A DNA stretch of 64,000 bases from Mesorhizobium sp. WSM4904. Its GTDB lineage: Bacteria; Pseudomonadota; Alphaproteobacteria; Rhizobiales; Rhizobiaceae. Each line of letters begins with the position of its first letter. Within the stretch, counting starts at the first letter, position 1. Of this stretch, positions 8,238-16,594 are shown one piece after another. Both the position numbers and the translations under genes were made by a program. Under the pieces are notes generated by a model, which worked only from the letters and a program-made list of their open reading frames with translations, was not told the DNA's origin and searched no databases. The stretch lies in assembly GCF_029674545.1 (NCBI RefSeq), contig NZ_CP121354.1, positions 2,117,001-2,181,000 on the forward strand, written 5' to 3'.

Positions 8238-9425
8238 ATGGTCGGCGCATCGAAGTCGGAAACGGGAGGCGGCCCGATCCGCTACGGCATGGTGGGCGGT
8301 GGGCAGGGCGCCTTCATCGGCGCGGTGCACCGGATCGCGGCGCGCATGGACAATGATTTCGTGCTGGTGGCCGGGGCGCTGTCGTCGAATCCGGAACGGG
8401 CAAAGGCTTCGGCCGAAGAACTCGGGCTCGATCCGTCCCGCAGCTACGGCTCCTATGCCGAGATGGCCAAGGCCGAAGCCAAGCGCCCGGACGGCATCGA
8501 GGCAGTGGCGATCGTGACGCCCAACAATGTGCATGTGCCTGCGGCGAAAGCCTTCCTCGAGGCCGGCATCCACGTGATCTGCGACAAGCCGCTGGCGACG
8601 TCGCTTGCCGAGGCGAAGAAGCTCGCGGCGCTGGTCGAAAAGACCGGCAAGGTGTTCGTGCTCACCCACAACTACACCGCCTATCCAATGGTGCGCCAGG
8701 CCCGCGAGATGGTGGCCAAGGGCCAGCTCGGCGACATCCGCATCGTGCAGTCGGAATATCCGCAGGACTGGCTGACGGAAGACCTCGCCGCCACCGGCCA
8801 GAAGCAGGCCTCCTGGCGCTCCGACCCGAAGCAGGCCGGCGCCGGCGGCGCGCTCGGCGACATCGGCACGCATGCCTACAACCTCGCTCGCTTCGTCTCG
8901 GGGCTGGAGCTCGATGCGCTCTCGGCCGATCTCGACGCCTTCGTGCCGGGCCGCCAACTCGACGACAACGTCAATGTGCTGCTGCGCTTCAAGCCGGTCG
9001 GCAACAAGCATCCGGCCAAGGGCATGATCTGGGCGAGCCAGGTGGCGCCTGGCCACGAGAACGGGCTGAAGCTGCGCATCTACGGCTCGAAGGGCGGGCT
9101 GGAATGGGTGCAGGCCGATCCTAACTATCTCTGGTACACGCCGTTCGGCCAGCCGAAGCAGTTACTGACGCGCGCCGGCGCCGGCGCGATGCCGGTCGCG
9201 GCGCGTGTGACGCGCGTGCCTTCGGGCCATCCGGAGGGCTATCTCGAAGGTTTCGCCAATATCTACCAGGAAGCCGCCCGCGCCATTCGCGCGGCGCGCA
9301 AGAAAGGCGGCAAGCTGGCTAAGGATGTGATCTTCCCGACAATCGCGGACGGCGTCGAAGGCATGGCCTTCATCGAGGCCTGCGTGAAGTCGTCGAAGAA
9401 GAATGGGGCGTGGACCAAATTGTAG
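8238..9425 (+). CDS. Gfo/Idh/MocA-family oxidoreductase
   Basis: 395 aa from the ATG at 8238, preceded by GGGAGAC. N-terminal Rossmann domain with GMVGGGQGAFIG and the family CDKPLATS (EKP-type) motif at the dinucleotide site; C-terminal alpha/beta dimerisation domain with the GGALGDIGTHAYNLARF helix carrying the catalytic Asp/His. Oxidises a sugar or cyclitol hydroxyl with NAD(P). Sits between two TIM-barrel isomerases, a common pairing in inositol and rare-sugar pathways. Confidence 0.88.
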   Translation: MVGASKSETGGGPIRYGMVGGGQGAFIGAVHRIAARMDNDFVLVAGALSSNPERAKASAEELGLDPSRSYGSYAEMAKAEAKRPDGIEAVAIVTPNNVHVPAAKAFLEAGIHVICDKPLATSLAEAKKLAALVEKTGKVFVLTHNYTAYPMVRQAREMVAKGQLGDIRIVQSEYPQDWLTEDLAATGQKQASWRSDPKQAGAGGALGDIGTHAYNLARFVSGLELDALSADLDAFVPGRQLDDNVNVLLRFKPVGNKHPAKGMIWASQVAPGHENGLKLRIYGSKGGLEWVQADPNYLWYTPFGQPKQLLTRAGAGAMPVAARVTRVPSGHPEGYLEGFANIYQEAARAIRAARKKGGKLAKDVIFPTIADGVEGMAFIEACVKSSKKNGAWTKL

Positions 9426-9443
9426 TCGCGGCGATCGGCAGAG

Positions 9444-9588
9444 TCCCCCTCACCCGGATTGCCCCGAATTGCAAGGGCAATTCGGGGCAATCCGACCTCT
9501 CCCCCAGGGGAGAGGAGCTTGTCAGCGCCGGCGCCAACCTCTTCTCCCCTCGGGGAGAAGGTGGCCGCGAAGCGGCCGGATGAGGGGG
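9444..9588. repeat. C/T-rich palindromic intergenic repeat (type B)
   Basis: Includes CCCCCTCACCCGG and GGATGAGGGGG as outer inverted arms, an inner ATTGCCCCGAATTGC / GCAATTCGGGGCAAT hairpin and CTCTCCCCAGGGGAGAG-type pairs. Lies between the oxidoreductase and the downstream epimerase. Confidence 0.7.
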
Positions 9589-9638
9589 CAACGCCTCGGG
9601 AGGGAACAGGCGGCTGTCAAAAGGGGGGAGGGGTGTCG

Positions 9639-10490
9639 ATGAAGATCGGCATGTGCATGTTCTTGTGGACGACCAGCGTCTCGAAGAAGCACGACGCGCT
9701 GCTGAAGGACATCAAGGCGACCGGCTTCGACGGCGTAGAGATACCGGTGTTTTCCGGCGAGCCCGATGATTACAAAAGGCTCGGCGCGATGCTCGATCGC
9801 ATCGGCCTGGAGCGCACGGCGGTCTCGGCCATGGGCGATCCGGCGATGAACCTGATCTCGCCGGACGCTGCGACGCGCAAGGCCGGTATCGACTACATGA
9901 AATGGGCGATCGACTGCAGCGCTGCGCTCGGCGCGGACCGATTGAGCGGGCCGCTGCATTCGACGCTCGGCGCTTTTTCCGGCAGCGGGCCGACGGCGGC
10001 CGAGAAGAAGCGTTCGATCGCTTCGCAGCGCGCCATCGGCGACCATGCCGGCAAGAAAGGCGTCACCATCGGGCTTGAGGCCCTCAACCGCTTCGAATGC
10101 TATCTGCTCAACACGATGGACGATCTGTCGGAGCATATCGACGCGATCGACCGCCCGCACATCAAGGCGATGTACGACACCTTCCACGCCAATATCGAGG
10201 AGATCGACCCGATCGGCGCCTATACGCGCAACGGCAAAAACATCGTCCATATCCATATCTCGGAGAACGACCGCGGTGTGCCGGGGCGGGGCAACATCCC
10301 GTGGAAGGAAACCTTCGCCGCCATTCGCAAGGGCGGCTATGACGACTGGCTGACCATCGAATCCTTCGGGCGTTCGCTGAAGGATCTGGCGGCGGCGACC
10401 AAGGTGTGGCGGGATTTCGCCGAGAGCCCCGAGGCGGTCTATCGCGAGGGGTACAGGCATATCAAGGATGGGTGGAGGAAGGCGGCGTAA
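9639..10490 (+). CDS. D-tagatose/D-psicose 3-epimerase-like protein
   Basis: 283 aa from the ATG at 9639, preceded by GGGGAGGGG. Metal ligands fall at E147, D180, H206 and E241, matching the spacing of Pseudomonas cichorii D-tagatose 3-epimerase (E152, D185, H211, E246) with a constant offset of five. C3 epimerisation of a ketohexose or related keto-sugar is therefore likely, though the family also contains other isomerases. Third gene of the plus-strand operon. Followed by a repeat that separates it from the convergent phosphonate transporter. Confidence 0.85.
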   Translation: MKIGMCMFLWTTSVSKKHDALLKDIKATGFDGVEIPVFSGEPDDYKRLGAMLDRIGLERTAVSAMGDPAMNLISPDAATRKAGIDYMKWAIDCSAALGADRLSGPLHSTLGAFSGSGPTAAEKKRSIASQRAIGDHAGKKGVTIGLEALNRFECYLLNTMDDLSEHIDAIDRPHIKAMYDTFHANIEEIDPIGAYTRNGKNIVHIHISENDRGVPGRGNIPWKETFAAIRKGGYDDWLTIESFGRSLKDLAAATKVWRDFAESPEAVYREGYRHIKDGWRKAA

Positions 10491-10498
10491 GCCTTCCC

Positions 10499-10704
10499 TT
10501 CGTCATCCACGGGCGGAGCGGGAGCGAAGCGGACGCGGAGACCCGAGGATCCATCCGTGATGTCTACGCTCCGCAACGGTGCAGAGCGGGACCCCGAGTA
10601 AGCGCCACTTTTTGAACCGCTGCATTGCATGGCCTATGTCACGGAATGGATCCTCGGGTCTGCGCCGCGTCGCTTCCCTCCTTGCTTCGCCCGAGGATGA
10701 CGAA
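10499..10704. repeat. Intergenic element with terminal inverted repeats (type C), copy 1
   Basis: About 206 bp bounded by CTTCGTCATCC and its inverse GGATGACGAAG. The right half (GGATCCTCGGGTCTGCG, GTCGCTTCCCTCCTTGCT) recurs almost unchanged at 46202-46383, and a fragment of the right end recurs at 36787-36803. Non-coding. Size and terminal inverted repeats suggest a small non-autonomous mobile palindrome. Confidence 0.65.
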
Positions 10705-10713
10705 GGCGCGAAA

Positions 10714-12078
10714 CTACCCCTGCGCAGCCTGCAGCCTGTTGTAATCATGCAGCGTGCGACTGAGCCTGCGGCGCAGGAACTTCGAGATGTTGTCGAAGAT
10801 GAAGACGACGAGCAGCGTCAGCAGAACCATGTAGAAGACGTTCGCCCAATTCGAGTTGGTGCGCATGGCTTCCCACAGCTTCAGGCCGATGCCGCCGGCG
10901 CCGACGGCGCCGATGATGGTGGCGCCGCGGGTGTTCGATTCCCACTGGTAGAGCGTCTGGCTGATGAAGATCGGCACCACTTCCGGCAGCACGCCGTAGC
11001 GCTGCACCAGGATGCCGTTGGCGCCGGTCGACAGCACGCCTTCGCGCGGCTTGTCGTCGATGTTTTCCAGCGCCTCCGAATAGGTTTTGCCGAGCGTGCC
11101 GATCTCGGTGAAGAAAATAGCGGCGCTTCCGGCCAGCGGGCCGGGGCCGAAGGCGCGAGTGAAGAACAGCGCCCAGATCAGCATGTCGACCGAGCGCATG
11201 AAGTCGAAGAAGCGCTTCAAGACCTGGCTGAGCAGGCCGCTCGGCGTGATGTTGCGGGCGGCGAAGAAGGCGAGCGGGAAGGCGACGATGCCACCGAGCA
11301 GCGTGCCGAGGAACGCCATGACGATGGTCTGCAGCAGCTTCGTCCAGACGTCGCCATGCTGCCACTGGGCGTTGTTCCAGATGTTGTCGGCGGCTAAAGC
11401 GAGGTTCGACGTGCCCGGCTGGAGCTCAGGACCGGAGAGGATCAGCGAGAACACCTCGCCGGCCTGCTTGCCGAAGAAGGGCGAGCGTGTGTCGAAGACG
11501 AAATTCGCCCAGCCGAGGAAGCGCCTGCGCACCTTGACGCGGTCGACGGTGACGCGCACCTCGCCAACAAAGCCCATCCTGGCGACGACCTCGTCGTCAT
11601 GCACGGTCACCCAGTCCGGCACCGGACCTGTAACCACCGGCTTGCCGCCGGTCAGCGATATCGGCACGGTCTGGCCGTTGGCGACGATCGTCGCCCTGGT
11701 CTTGTCGAAGGTGACGGATTTGGCCTCACCGTCGATCTGCACGGTGTAGGTGCCGTCGGGATTGTTGATCACCCAATCCGGATCGGGATGTTCGCCGAGC
11801 GCGGAGAAGCGCGGATATTTCGGCGTGATCTCGGGCTGGTCGAGGCGGAATTCCGGCTGCAGGTCGTAGCTGATCCATTGCGACAGGAAGAGCGGCAGGC
11901 GCTCCCAGTGCGATTCCCTCAGCACCTGCGGCAGGCTGAAGAACCACAAGGCGTAGGCGAGATAAAGCAGGGTGCCGACGATTAGAAATAGCGGCCAGAA
12001 GCGCTTGTAGGCAGGCCGTTGGAACACCTGCGGGTGACGATCCTCGATGGCTTTGATTTCATCGACTGTCATGGCCAT
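10714..12078 (-). CDS. phnE: Phosphonate/phosphate ABC transporter permease PhnE (second copy, PhoT-like)
   Basis: 454 aa from the ATG at 12078; a GTG at 12087 overlapping the phnE1 stop is the alternative. Binding-protein-dependent permease with the C-terminal EAA-type cytoplasmic loop (GVLSTGANGILVQRYGVLPE) and about six membrane helices. Unlike the ordinary PhnE (about 270-320 aa) it carries a polar insert of about 180 residues between the first membrane helix (about 30-50) and the second (about 250), predicted periplasmic. Rhizobial PhoT-type permeases are also long. Pairs with phnE1, phnC and phnD in one transporter for phosphonates and probably phosphate. Confidence 0.9.
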   Translation of the reverse strand: MAMTVDEIKAIEDRHPQVFQRPAYKRFWPLFLIVGTLLYLAYALWFFSLPQVLRESHWERLPLFLSQWISYDLQPEFRLDQPEITPKYPRFSALGEHPDPDWVINNPDGTYTVQIDGEAKSVTFDKTRATIVANGQTVPISLTGGKPVVTGPVPDWVTVHDDEVVARMGFVGEVRVTVDRVKVRRRFLGWANFVFDTRSPFFGKQAGEVFSLILSGPELQPGTSNLALAADNIWNNAQWQHGDVWTKLLQTIVMAFLGTLLGGIVAFPLAFFAARNITPSGLLSQVLKRFFDFMRSVDMLIWALFFTRAFGPGPLAGSAAIFFTEIGTLGKTYSEALENIDDKPREGVLSTGANGILVQRYGVLPEVVPIFISQTLYQWESNTRGATIIGAVGAGGIGLKLWEAMRTNSNWANVFYMVLLTLLVVFIFDNISKFLRRRLSRTLHDYNRLQAAQG

Positions 12079-12079
12079 T

Positions 12080-13033
12080 TCAGGCACTCATCAAGAAGGC
12101 TTGTTCACCAACCAGCTTGCGGCGCAGCCAGGCGGAGAACTGGTCGACCAAGAAGATGGTGACGAAGAGAAGCAGCACCAGCGCCAGCGTCTTGGCGCCG
12201 AATCCGCGCGAGATGGCAAGCTTCAGCTCCTCGCCGATGCCGCCGCCGCCGACGGCGCCCATGATGGTCGAGATGCGCACGTTGATCTCGATCCTGAGCA
12301 GCGTATAGGACATGAAATTGGGCAGCACCTGCGGCAGGTCGGCGAAGCGCACCCGCTCGATCCAGTTGGCGCCGACCGCGCGCAGGCCTTCCTCGGGCCG
12401 CATGTCGATGTTCTCGTTGATCTCGTAGAACAGCTTGCCCAGCGCGCCGATCGAATGCAGGCCGATTGCGATGATGGCCGCGACCGGACCGATCGAGACG
12501 ATGGCCGCGAACAGGCCGGCGATGACGATCTCCGGGAAGGCGCGCAGCAATTCCATGAAGCGCTTGACGATGAGCCGCAGGATCGGGCTCGGCGTCAGGT
12601 TGCGCGCGGCGATGAAGGAGAAGGGCACGGCGAAGACGAAGCCGATGAAGGTCGAGACCAGCGCGACGTTCACGGTGGTCAGCATCAGCTCGAAATATTC
12701 GGGGATGTAGAAGCCTCCCGAGATATAGACGCGGCCGAGCGGGAAGTTGAACTCCTGCGTGCCCTTGTCGTGCGGCGAGGCGATGTCGAACAGGGCCCGC
12801 CAGACGTCGTTCCAGTCCTTCGGGATAAGCCAGCTCAGGAAGTCGAGGATGTGCGGCAGCCGCTCGAAGAAATGGCCGGCATTGGCTTCGTCGGCGAACC
12901 ACATGGTCGCGACCATGGCGACCAGCAGCAGGCCGACGCCGATCGCGGTGTAGAAGCGGCGCAGCGACGTCTGGCGCCGCCAGGCGTCGGCCTGCTGCCG
13001 CGTCGCTTCGGAATGAATTGTCGCTGTTGTCAT
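12080..13033 (-). CDS. phnE: Phosphonate ABC transporter permease PhnE (first copy, PhoE-like)
   Basis: 317 aa from the ATG at 13033. About six membrane helices; EAA loop GLRAVGANWIERVRFADLPQ. N-terminal cytoplasmic segment, then TM1 GVGLLLVAMVATMWF. It lies immediately downstream of an intrinsic terminator-like hairpin that follows phnD, so it may be expressed at a lower level than the binding protein. Corresponds to PhoE of the Sinorhizobium PhoCDET system, which moves phosphate and phosphonates. Confidence 0.92.
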   Translation of the reverse strand: MTTATIHSEATRQQADAWRRQTSLRRFYTAIGVGLLLVAMVATMWFADEANAGHFFERLPHILDFLSWLIPKDWNDVWRALFDIASPHDKGTQEFNFPLGRVYISGGFYIPEYFELMLTTVNVALVSTFIGFVFAVPFSFIAARNLTPSPILRLIVKRFMELLRAFPEIVIAGLFAAIVSIGPVAAIIAIGLHSIGALGKLFYEINENIDMRPEEGLRAVGANWIERVRFADLPQVLPNFMSYTLLRIEINVRISTIMGAVGGGGIGEELKLAISRGFGAKTLALVLLLFVTIFLVDQFSAWLRRKLVGEQAFLMSA

Positions 13034-13046
13034 GATCGGTGGATGC

Positions 13047-13075
13047 AAAAAGGGCGGCGTTGTTTTACGCCGCCC
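13047..13075 (-). terminator. Intercistronic hairpin/attenuator between phnD and phnE
   Basis: Read on the minus strand: GGGCGGCG, loop, CGCCGCCC, then TTTTT. The 8-bp G/C stem with a U-run is a classic intrinsic terminator shape placed between the binding-protein gene and the two permease genes. Probably partial read-through, giving excess PhnD. Confidence 0.7.
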
Positions 13076-13092
13076 CTTTTTTCCTGATGCCG

Positions 13093-14001
13093 TCAGCCGC
13101 CGATCGCGGCTTTGCGGGCCTCGACGATGACTTTGTAGAAGTCCGGCTTCACCGGGACATAGCCGGTGAAATCGCCGCCCTCGACGCCTTCGAAGCAGGG
13201 CTTGTCCTTGGTCGGCAGCTGGGTGAAGAAGTCGGTGAGCTTGGCGGTCATGTCGGCGCCGAGCGCGGTGCGGACGACCAGCGGGCCGTTCGGGATCAGG
13301 CCCGAGCGCCACACTTCGACGAAGTCGTTCGGGTCGACGGCGCCCTTGGCGACTTCCTTGTGGAAGGTGCCGGAGGTGTAGCCGTTCTTGAAGTCGCCGA
13401 TGCCGGAGGAATCGTCCACCGCCACGTCGACCTTGCCGTCGCGGACGGCAAGCACGTTGTTTTCATGACCGCCGTTGAACTGGGTCGAGGCGAAGTAGCT
13501 CTCGTTGGAAGCGCCGGTGTCCTTCGGAATCTGGGTCAGCGGGATCAGGTAGCCCGAGGTCGAATCCGGGTCGGCATAGCCGAGCTTCTTGCCCTTGGCC
13601 GACTTGATATCGGTGATGCCGGAAGTCTTCAGCGCCAAGCCGATCGAATAGTAACCGGTCGAGCCGTCGGTCTGCTTGGTGGTGAGGATCGGGGTGACGG
13701 CGTTCGGGTCCTTGAGATAGACGCTGGCGTAGCCGGACGCGCCGAGCTCGGCGAAGTCGAGCGTGCCGCCGAGCAGGCCCTGGATGACGCCGTCATAGTC
13801 GGCGGCCGGGAACAGCGAAACCTTCTCGAAGCCGAATTCGGCCTTCAGGTGGTCGGCGAGGCACTGGTAGTTGCGCAGGCGGTCGGTCTCGTTCTCGCCG
13901 CCGAGGATGCCGACGCGAAACTCCTTGATGTCGGCGGCGTGGGCGGCGCTTGCCGCCATGGCCAGCAACGATACGGCGCCAAAAACCATTTTCCTGAACA
14001 T
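13093..14001 (-). CDS. phnD: Phosphonate ABC transporter substrate-binding protein
   Basis: 302 aa from the ATG at 14001 (an upstream extension of the frame lacks a signal peptide). Signal peptide MFRKMVFGAVSLLAMAASAA cut near AHA-A. PhnD-family motifs: FRVGILGGENETDRL at the mature N-terminus, LPLTQ-like binding region YLIPLTQIPKD and the DSTSGYLIP loop. Periplasmic capture of phosphonates and, in PhoD-like proteins, phosphate. Between phnC and phnE. Confidence 0.95.
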   Translation of the reverse strand: MFRKMVFGAVSLLAMAASAAHAADIKEFRVGILGGENETDRLRNYQCLADHLKAEFGFEKVSLFPAADYDGVIQGLLGGTLDFAELGASGYASVYLKDPNAVTPILTTKQTDGSTGYYSIGLALKTSGITDIKSAKGKKLGYADPDSTSGYLIPLTQIPKDTGASNESYFASTQFNGGHENNVLAVRDGKVDVAVDDSSGIGDFKNGYTSGTFHKEVAKGAVDPNDFVEVWRSGLIPNGPLVVRTALGADMTAKLTDFFTQLPTKDKPCFEGVEGGDFTGYVPVKPDFYKVIVEARKAAIGG

Positions 14002-14140
14002 TGATCTCTCTCCTGTTTTGCCGGCTTCGCGCCGGCAGCGTTCGAATTTTGAGTTCAGCCTTTGACGCGGGCGGGCGATCCGGGTTGCTCTTGCCGAAAT
14101 CCACGATTTGCCCGGAGCGGCTACGATCCGGGCGATGGAC

Positions 14141-14998
14141 TCAATAGCCAGGGAAGGCCGGTTCGAGCGTTCCGGCGGATGCGGTGATCTTCGGCTTGAT
14201 GTTGACGGCGGTCGACGTGATGGCCTCGGAGATCTCGACCCCGTTGGCGTCGGCGCCATAGACGGTGCGCACGGCATCGCGGTCGAGATCCTCCGGCGCG
14301 CCGTCGAAGACGACCTTGCCGGCGGCCATGCCGATGATGCGGTTGCAGTAGGCGCGGGCGGTGTCCAGCGTGTGCAGGTTGGTGACGACGGTGATGCCTT
14401 CGCGCAAATTGATGTCGCGCAGCGAGTCCATCACCACCTTGGCGTTGAGCGGGTCGAGCGAGGCGATCGGCTCGTCGGCCAGAAGCACCTTCGGCTGCTG
14501 CATCATGGCGCGCGCGATCGCCACGCGCTGCTGCTGGCCGCCGGACAGCGTGCCGGCCGGCTGCAGCGCGGTGCGGGCGATATCGAGGCGCTCGAGCGCC
14601 GCCACCGCCTCTGCGCATTCGGTGCGCGAGAACATGCCGAGCAGGTTTGAAAGCGTCGAGCGATGGTTGAGGCGGCCGAGCAGCACGTTGGTCAGCACGT
14701 CGAGGCGCGGCACGAGGTTGAACTGCTGGAAGATCATGGCGCAGTCGCGCTGCCAGCGGCGCAGCGGCGAGCCCTGCAGGCTGGAAACCTCGGCGCCGTC
14801 AAAAAAAATCGACCCCTGGCTAGGGTCGATGAGACGGTTGATCATGCGCAGAAGCGTCGACTTTCCGGCGCCGGAGCGGCCGATGATGCCGACCATCTGG
14901 CCCTGCGGGATCGAGACGTTGATGTCGCTGACAGCGGTGTTCTTGCCAAATCGTCGGGTTACGCCGCGGATTTCCAGCGTGGCCGATGATGCTGACAT
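14141..14998 (-). CDS. phnC: Phosphonate ABC transporter ATP-binding protein
   Basis: 285 aa from the ATG at 14998, which has CCGGAG eight bases upstream; an ATG at 15016 lacks an RBS. Walker [10 protein letters not shown], signature [13 protein letters not shown], Walker B VLLADEP. Energises phosphonate/phosphate import with PhnD and the two PhnE permeases; PhoC in Sinorhizobium nomenclature. About 115 bp separate it from the 2H-type gene upstream, enough for its own promoter. Confidence 0.95.
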   Translation of the reverse strand: MSASSATLEIRGVTRRFGKNTAVSDINVSIPQGQMVGIIGRSGAGKSTLLRMINRLIDPSQGSIFFDGAEVSSLQGSPLRRWQRDCAMIFQQFNLVPRLDVLTNVLLGRLNHRSTLSNLLGMFSRTECAEAVAALERLDIARTALQPAGTLSGGQQQRVAIARAMMQQPKVLLADEPIASLDPLNAKVVMDSLRDINLREGITVVTNLHTLDTARAYCNRIIGMAAGKVVFDGAPEDLDRDAVRTVYGADANGVEISEAITSTAVNIKPKITASAGTLEPAFPGY

Positions 14999-15114
14999 GG
15001 CAAGACTCCGGTACATCGCGGTTTCGAAGGTCCGTTAACCTTCGCTAGCGCAGCCCCATGAAGCTGGGGTGTCGGATTGATGTCAGTTTTGTTACGACCC
15101 ACAGGCTTGGCGGG

Positions 15115-15825
15115 TCATTCCAGGACAAGCAATTCCTCGAAATGCTCCATGTCCTTGAAGCTGCAGAAGGCCGGCGGGCGCAATTCGATCACCGGAGCCT
15201 CGCGATCGAGGAACGCCAGGCACTCGTCGAACAGATCCTGCCAGGCGGACACTCGCTCGTCGGCAAGCCGGCGGATCTGATAGGCGAAAGTGATGTGGAA
15301 GACATAAGTGTCGTGGTCCGGATGGCGGTAGCCGAACGGGACCGAGAGCGCGTCGCGCCACAGGCGCAGGATACGATCGTCCTCCGCGGACGCACCGGCG
15401 ACCGTAAGGCCGTTCGGGGTGACGCCGATGGCCTTGATCCTGAATGCGCCTTTGCCCTCGAAGTGCTGCAGCCGCTCGAGATAGAGGCGGGTCATGTCGT
15501 CGATGCTGGCGTCGAGCGGCACGTCGGCCGGCCAGAAAGGAAGGCGGCGCCGGTACTCGATGATGCCTTGGAACAGGGTCATGTGCAGGCTGGAGATCGG
15601 CGTGAAGGCGAGGCGGTCGGCGTCGGGCATGGCGCGGATGCGCTCGCGCACCTCGATGACCGCGGCTTCCGATCGCGAGCCCGGGACGAGGTGGCTGACG
15701 ACCGTGTTGCCGGGCTCGAGGAGGAAGTTGCCCGATCTGTCGTAGCGCGTGCCGAGATGCACCGGCGGCGTCGGGTTGGTGCCTTCGAAGAAGGAGGCGA
15801 GCGAGGGTTTTGCTTTGTCGAGCAT
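15115..15825 (-). CDS. DUF1868-type protein with 2H phosphoesterase signature
   Basis: 236 aa from the ATG at 15825 (AAGGAGAT upstream). Two H-x-T motifs, H81-M-T83 (SSLHMTLFQG) and H177-I-T179 (YVFHITFAYQ), spaced as in the 2H phosphoesterase superfamily, which hydrolyses 2',3'- or 1,2-cyclic phosphates. The family has no established substrate. It lies inside a phosphonate cluster, co-directional with phnG-L and phnC-E. The cluster lacks phnP, whose product opens a cyclic ribose phosphate, so a PhnP-like job is a reasonable hypothesis but not shown. Confidence 0.75.
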   Translation of the reverse strand: MLDKAKPSLASFFEGTNPTPPVHLGTRYDRSGNFLLEPGNTVVSHLVPGSRSEAAVIEVRERIRAMPDADRLAFTPISSLHMTLFQGIIEYRRRLPFWPADVPLDASIDDMTRLYLERLQHFEGKGAFRIKAIGVTPNGLTVAGASAEDDRILRLWRDALSVPFGYRHPDHDTYVFHITFAYQIRRLADERVSAWQDLFDECLAFLDREAPVIELRPPAFCSFKDMEHFEELLVLE

Positions 15826-15869
15826 GACGATCTCCTTTGGCGGAGATGGCGTCCTGTCCGAGTCACATG

Positions 15870-16385
15870 TCAAAGGTGTGAAACCTTCGCATCTCCCAGC
15901 ATGCGGTGCATCACGAAAGCGTCGACATAGCCTAGCTGCGGATGGTCGAACGCCTGCGGAATCGTGCCGACAATGGCGAAGCCCAGGCGCTGCCAAAGCT
16001 TCACCGCCCGCTCGTTGGCGCTGATGACGAAGTTGAACTGCATGGCTCGAAAGCCAAGTTCGGCGGCCCGTTGCAGGGAATGCTCGCACATCGCGGTGGC
16101 AATGCCGTGTGCCGTCGATGCGGCCGACGTGACGTAGCCGCAATTGGCGACATGCGCGCCGCCGCCGCGCTGGTTGGCATGGAGGAAGTAGCATCCGGCT
16201 ATTTCGCCTGCATCCTCGGACACGAATACTTCGTTGCCTTCGGAAAACCAGTAGCCCAGCCCCTGGTCGCGGTTCCAGTCGCGGGGCAGCGCATAGGTTT
16301 CGCCCGCCCGCAGGACAGGTTCAAGTATGGACCAGATCGCATCTGCATCGGCCGGTGTGGCGGGACGAATGGTCGGCAAGGTCAA
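15870..16385 (-). CDS. GNAT-family N-acetyltransferase
   Basis: 171 aa covering one GNAT fold: N-terminal TIRPATPADADAIWSIL, acetyl-CoA loop region STAHGIATAMCEHSLQRAAE (motif A, Q/RxxGxA-like, weak) and NERAVKLWQRLGF (motif B). Ends YVDAFVMHRML. Within the phosphonate cluster the E. coli counterpart position is phnO, an aminoalkylphosphonate acetyltransferase, but the sequence looks like a generic acyltransferase rather than PhnO. Substrate unknown. Confidence 0.8.
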   Translation of the reverse strand: MTLPTIRPATPADADAIWSILEPVLRAGETYALPRDWNRDQGLGYWFSEGNEVFVSEDAGEIAGCYFLHANQRGGGAHVANCGYVTSAASTAHGIATAMCEHSLQRAAELGFRAMQFNFVISANERAVKLWQRLGFAIVGTIPQAFDHPQLGYVDAFVMHRMLGDAKVSHL

Positions 16386-16403
16386 GAACCCACGTAGGAT
16401 GGA

Positions 16404-16520
16404 TCAAAGCCAGATCGTGGCGAGGATGCCGAAAAAGATCAGAACGACAAAGGCTGTCACGAATCCGGGCTTCACGCCAGAGGCCGGAGGTGCGGGAATG
16501 TCCCTTCACAAGGGTTGCAT
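16404..16520 (-). pseudogene. Small membrane-protein ORF interrupted by an in-frame TGA
   Basis: Reading from ATG at 16520 gives M-Q-P-L, then TGA at codon 5, then RDIPAPPASGVKPGFVTAFV and a hydrophobic end (VLIFFGILATIWL) to a normal stop at codon 39. The later part looks like a genuine single-helix membrane peptide. Either a nonsense mutation broke it, or translation starts later (GTG at codon 16 gives a 23-residue peptide). Between the GNAT gene and the hexapeptide transferase. Confidence 0.35.
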
Positions 16521-16594
16521 AAAACCCTCAAACATTCCGTATATTAGCATTGGTGCATTTTCCTGAACACCGACGAAAACGCGAGAGGCCGGCA

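Noticed and set aside
15070..15086. Pho-box-like TGTCGGATTGATGTCAG upstream of phnC
   Set aside because: It points to the plus strand, away from phnC, and matches the consensus only in the TGTC cores; too weak to call.
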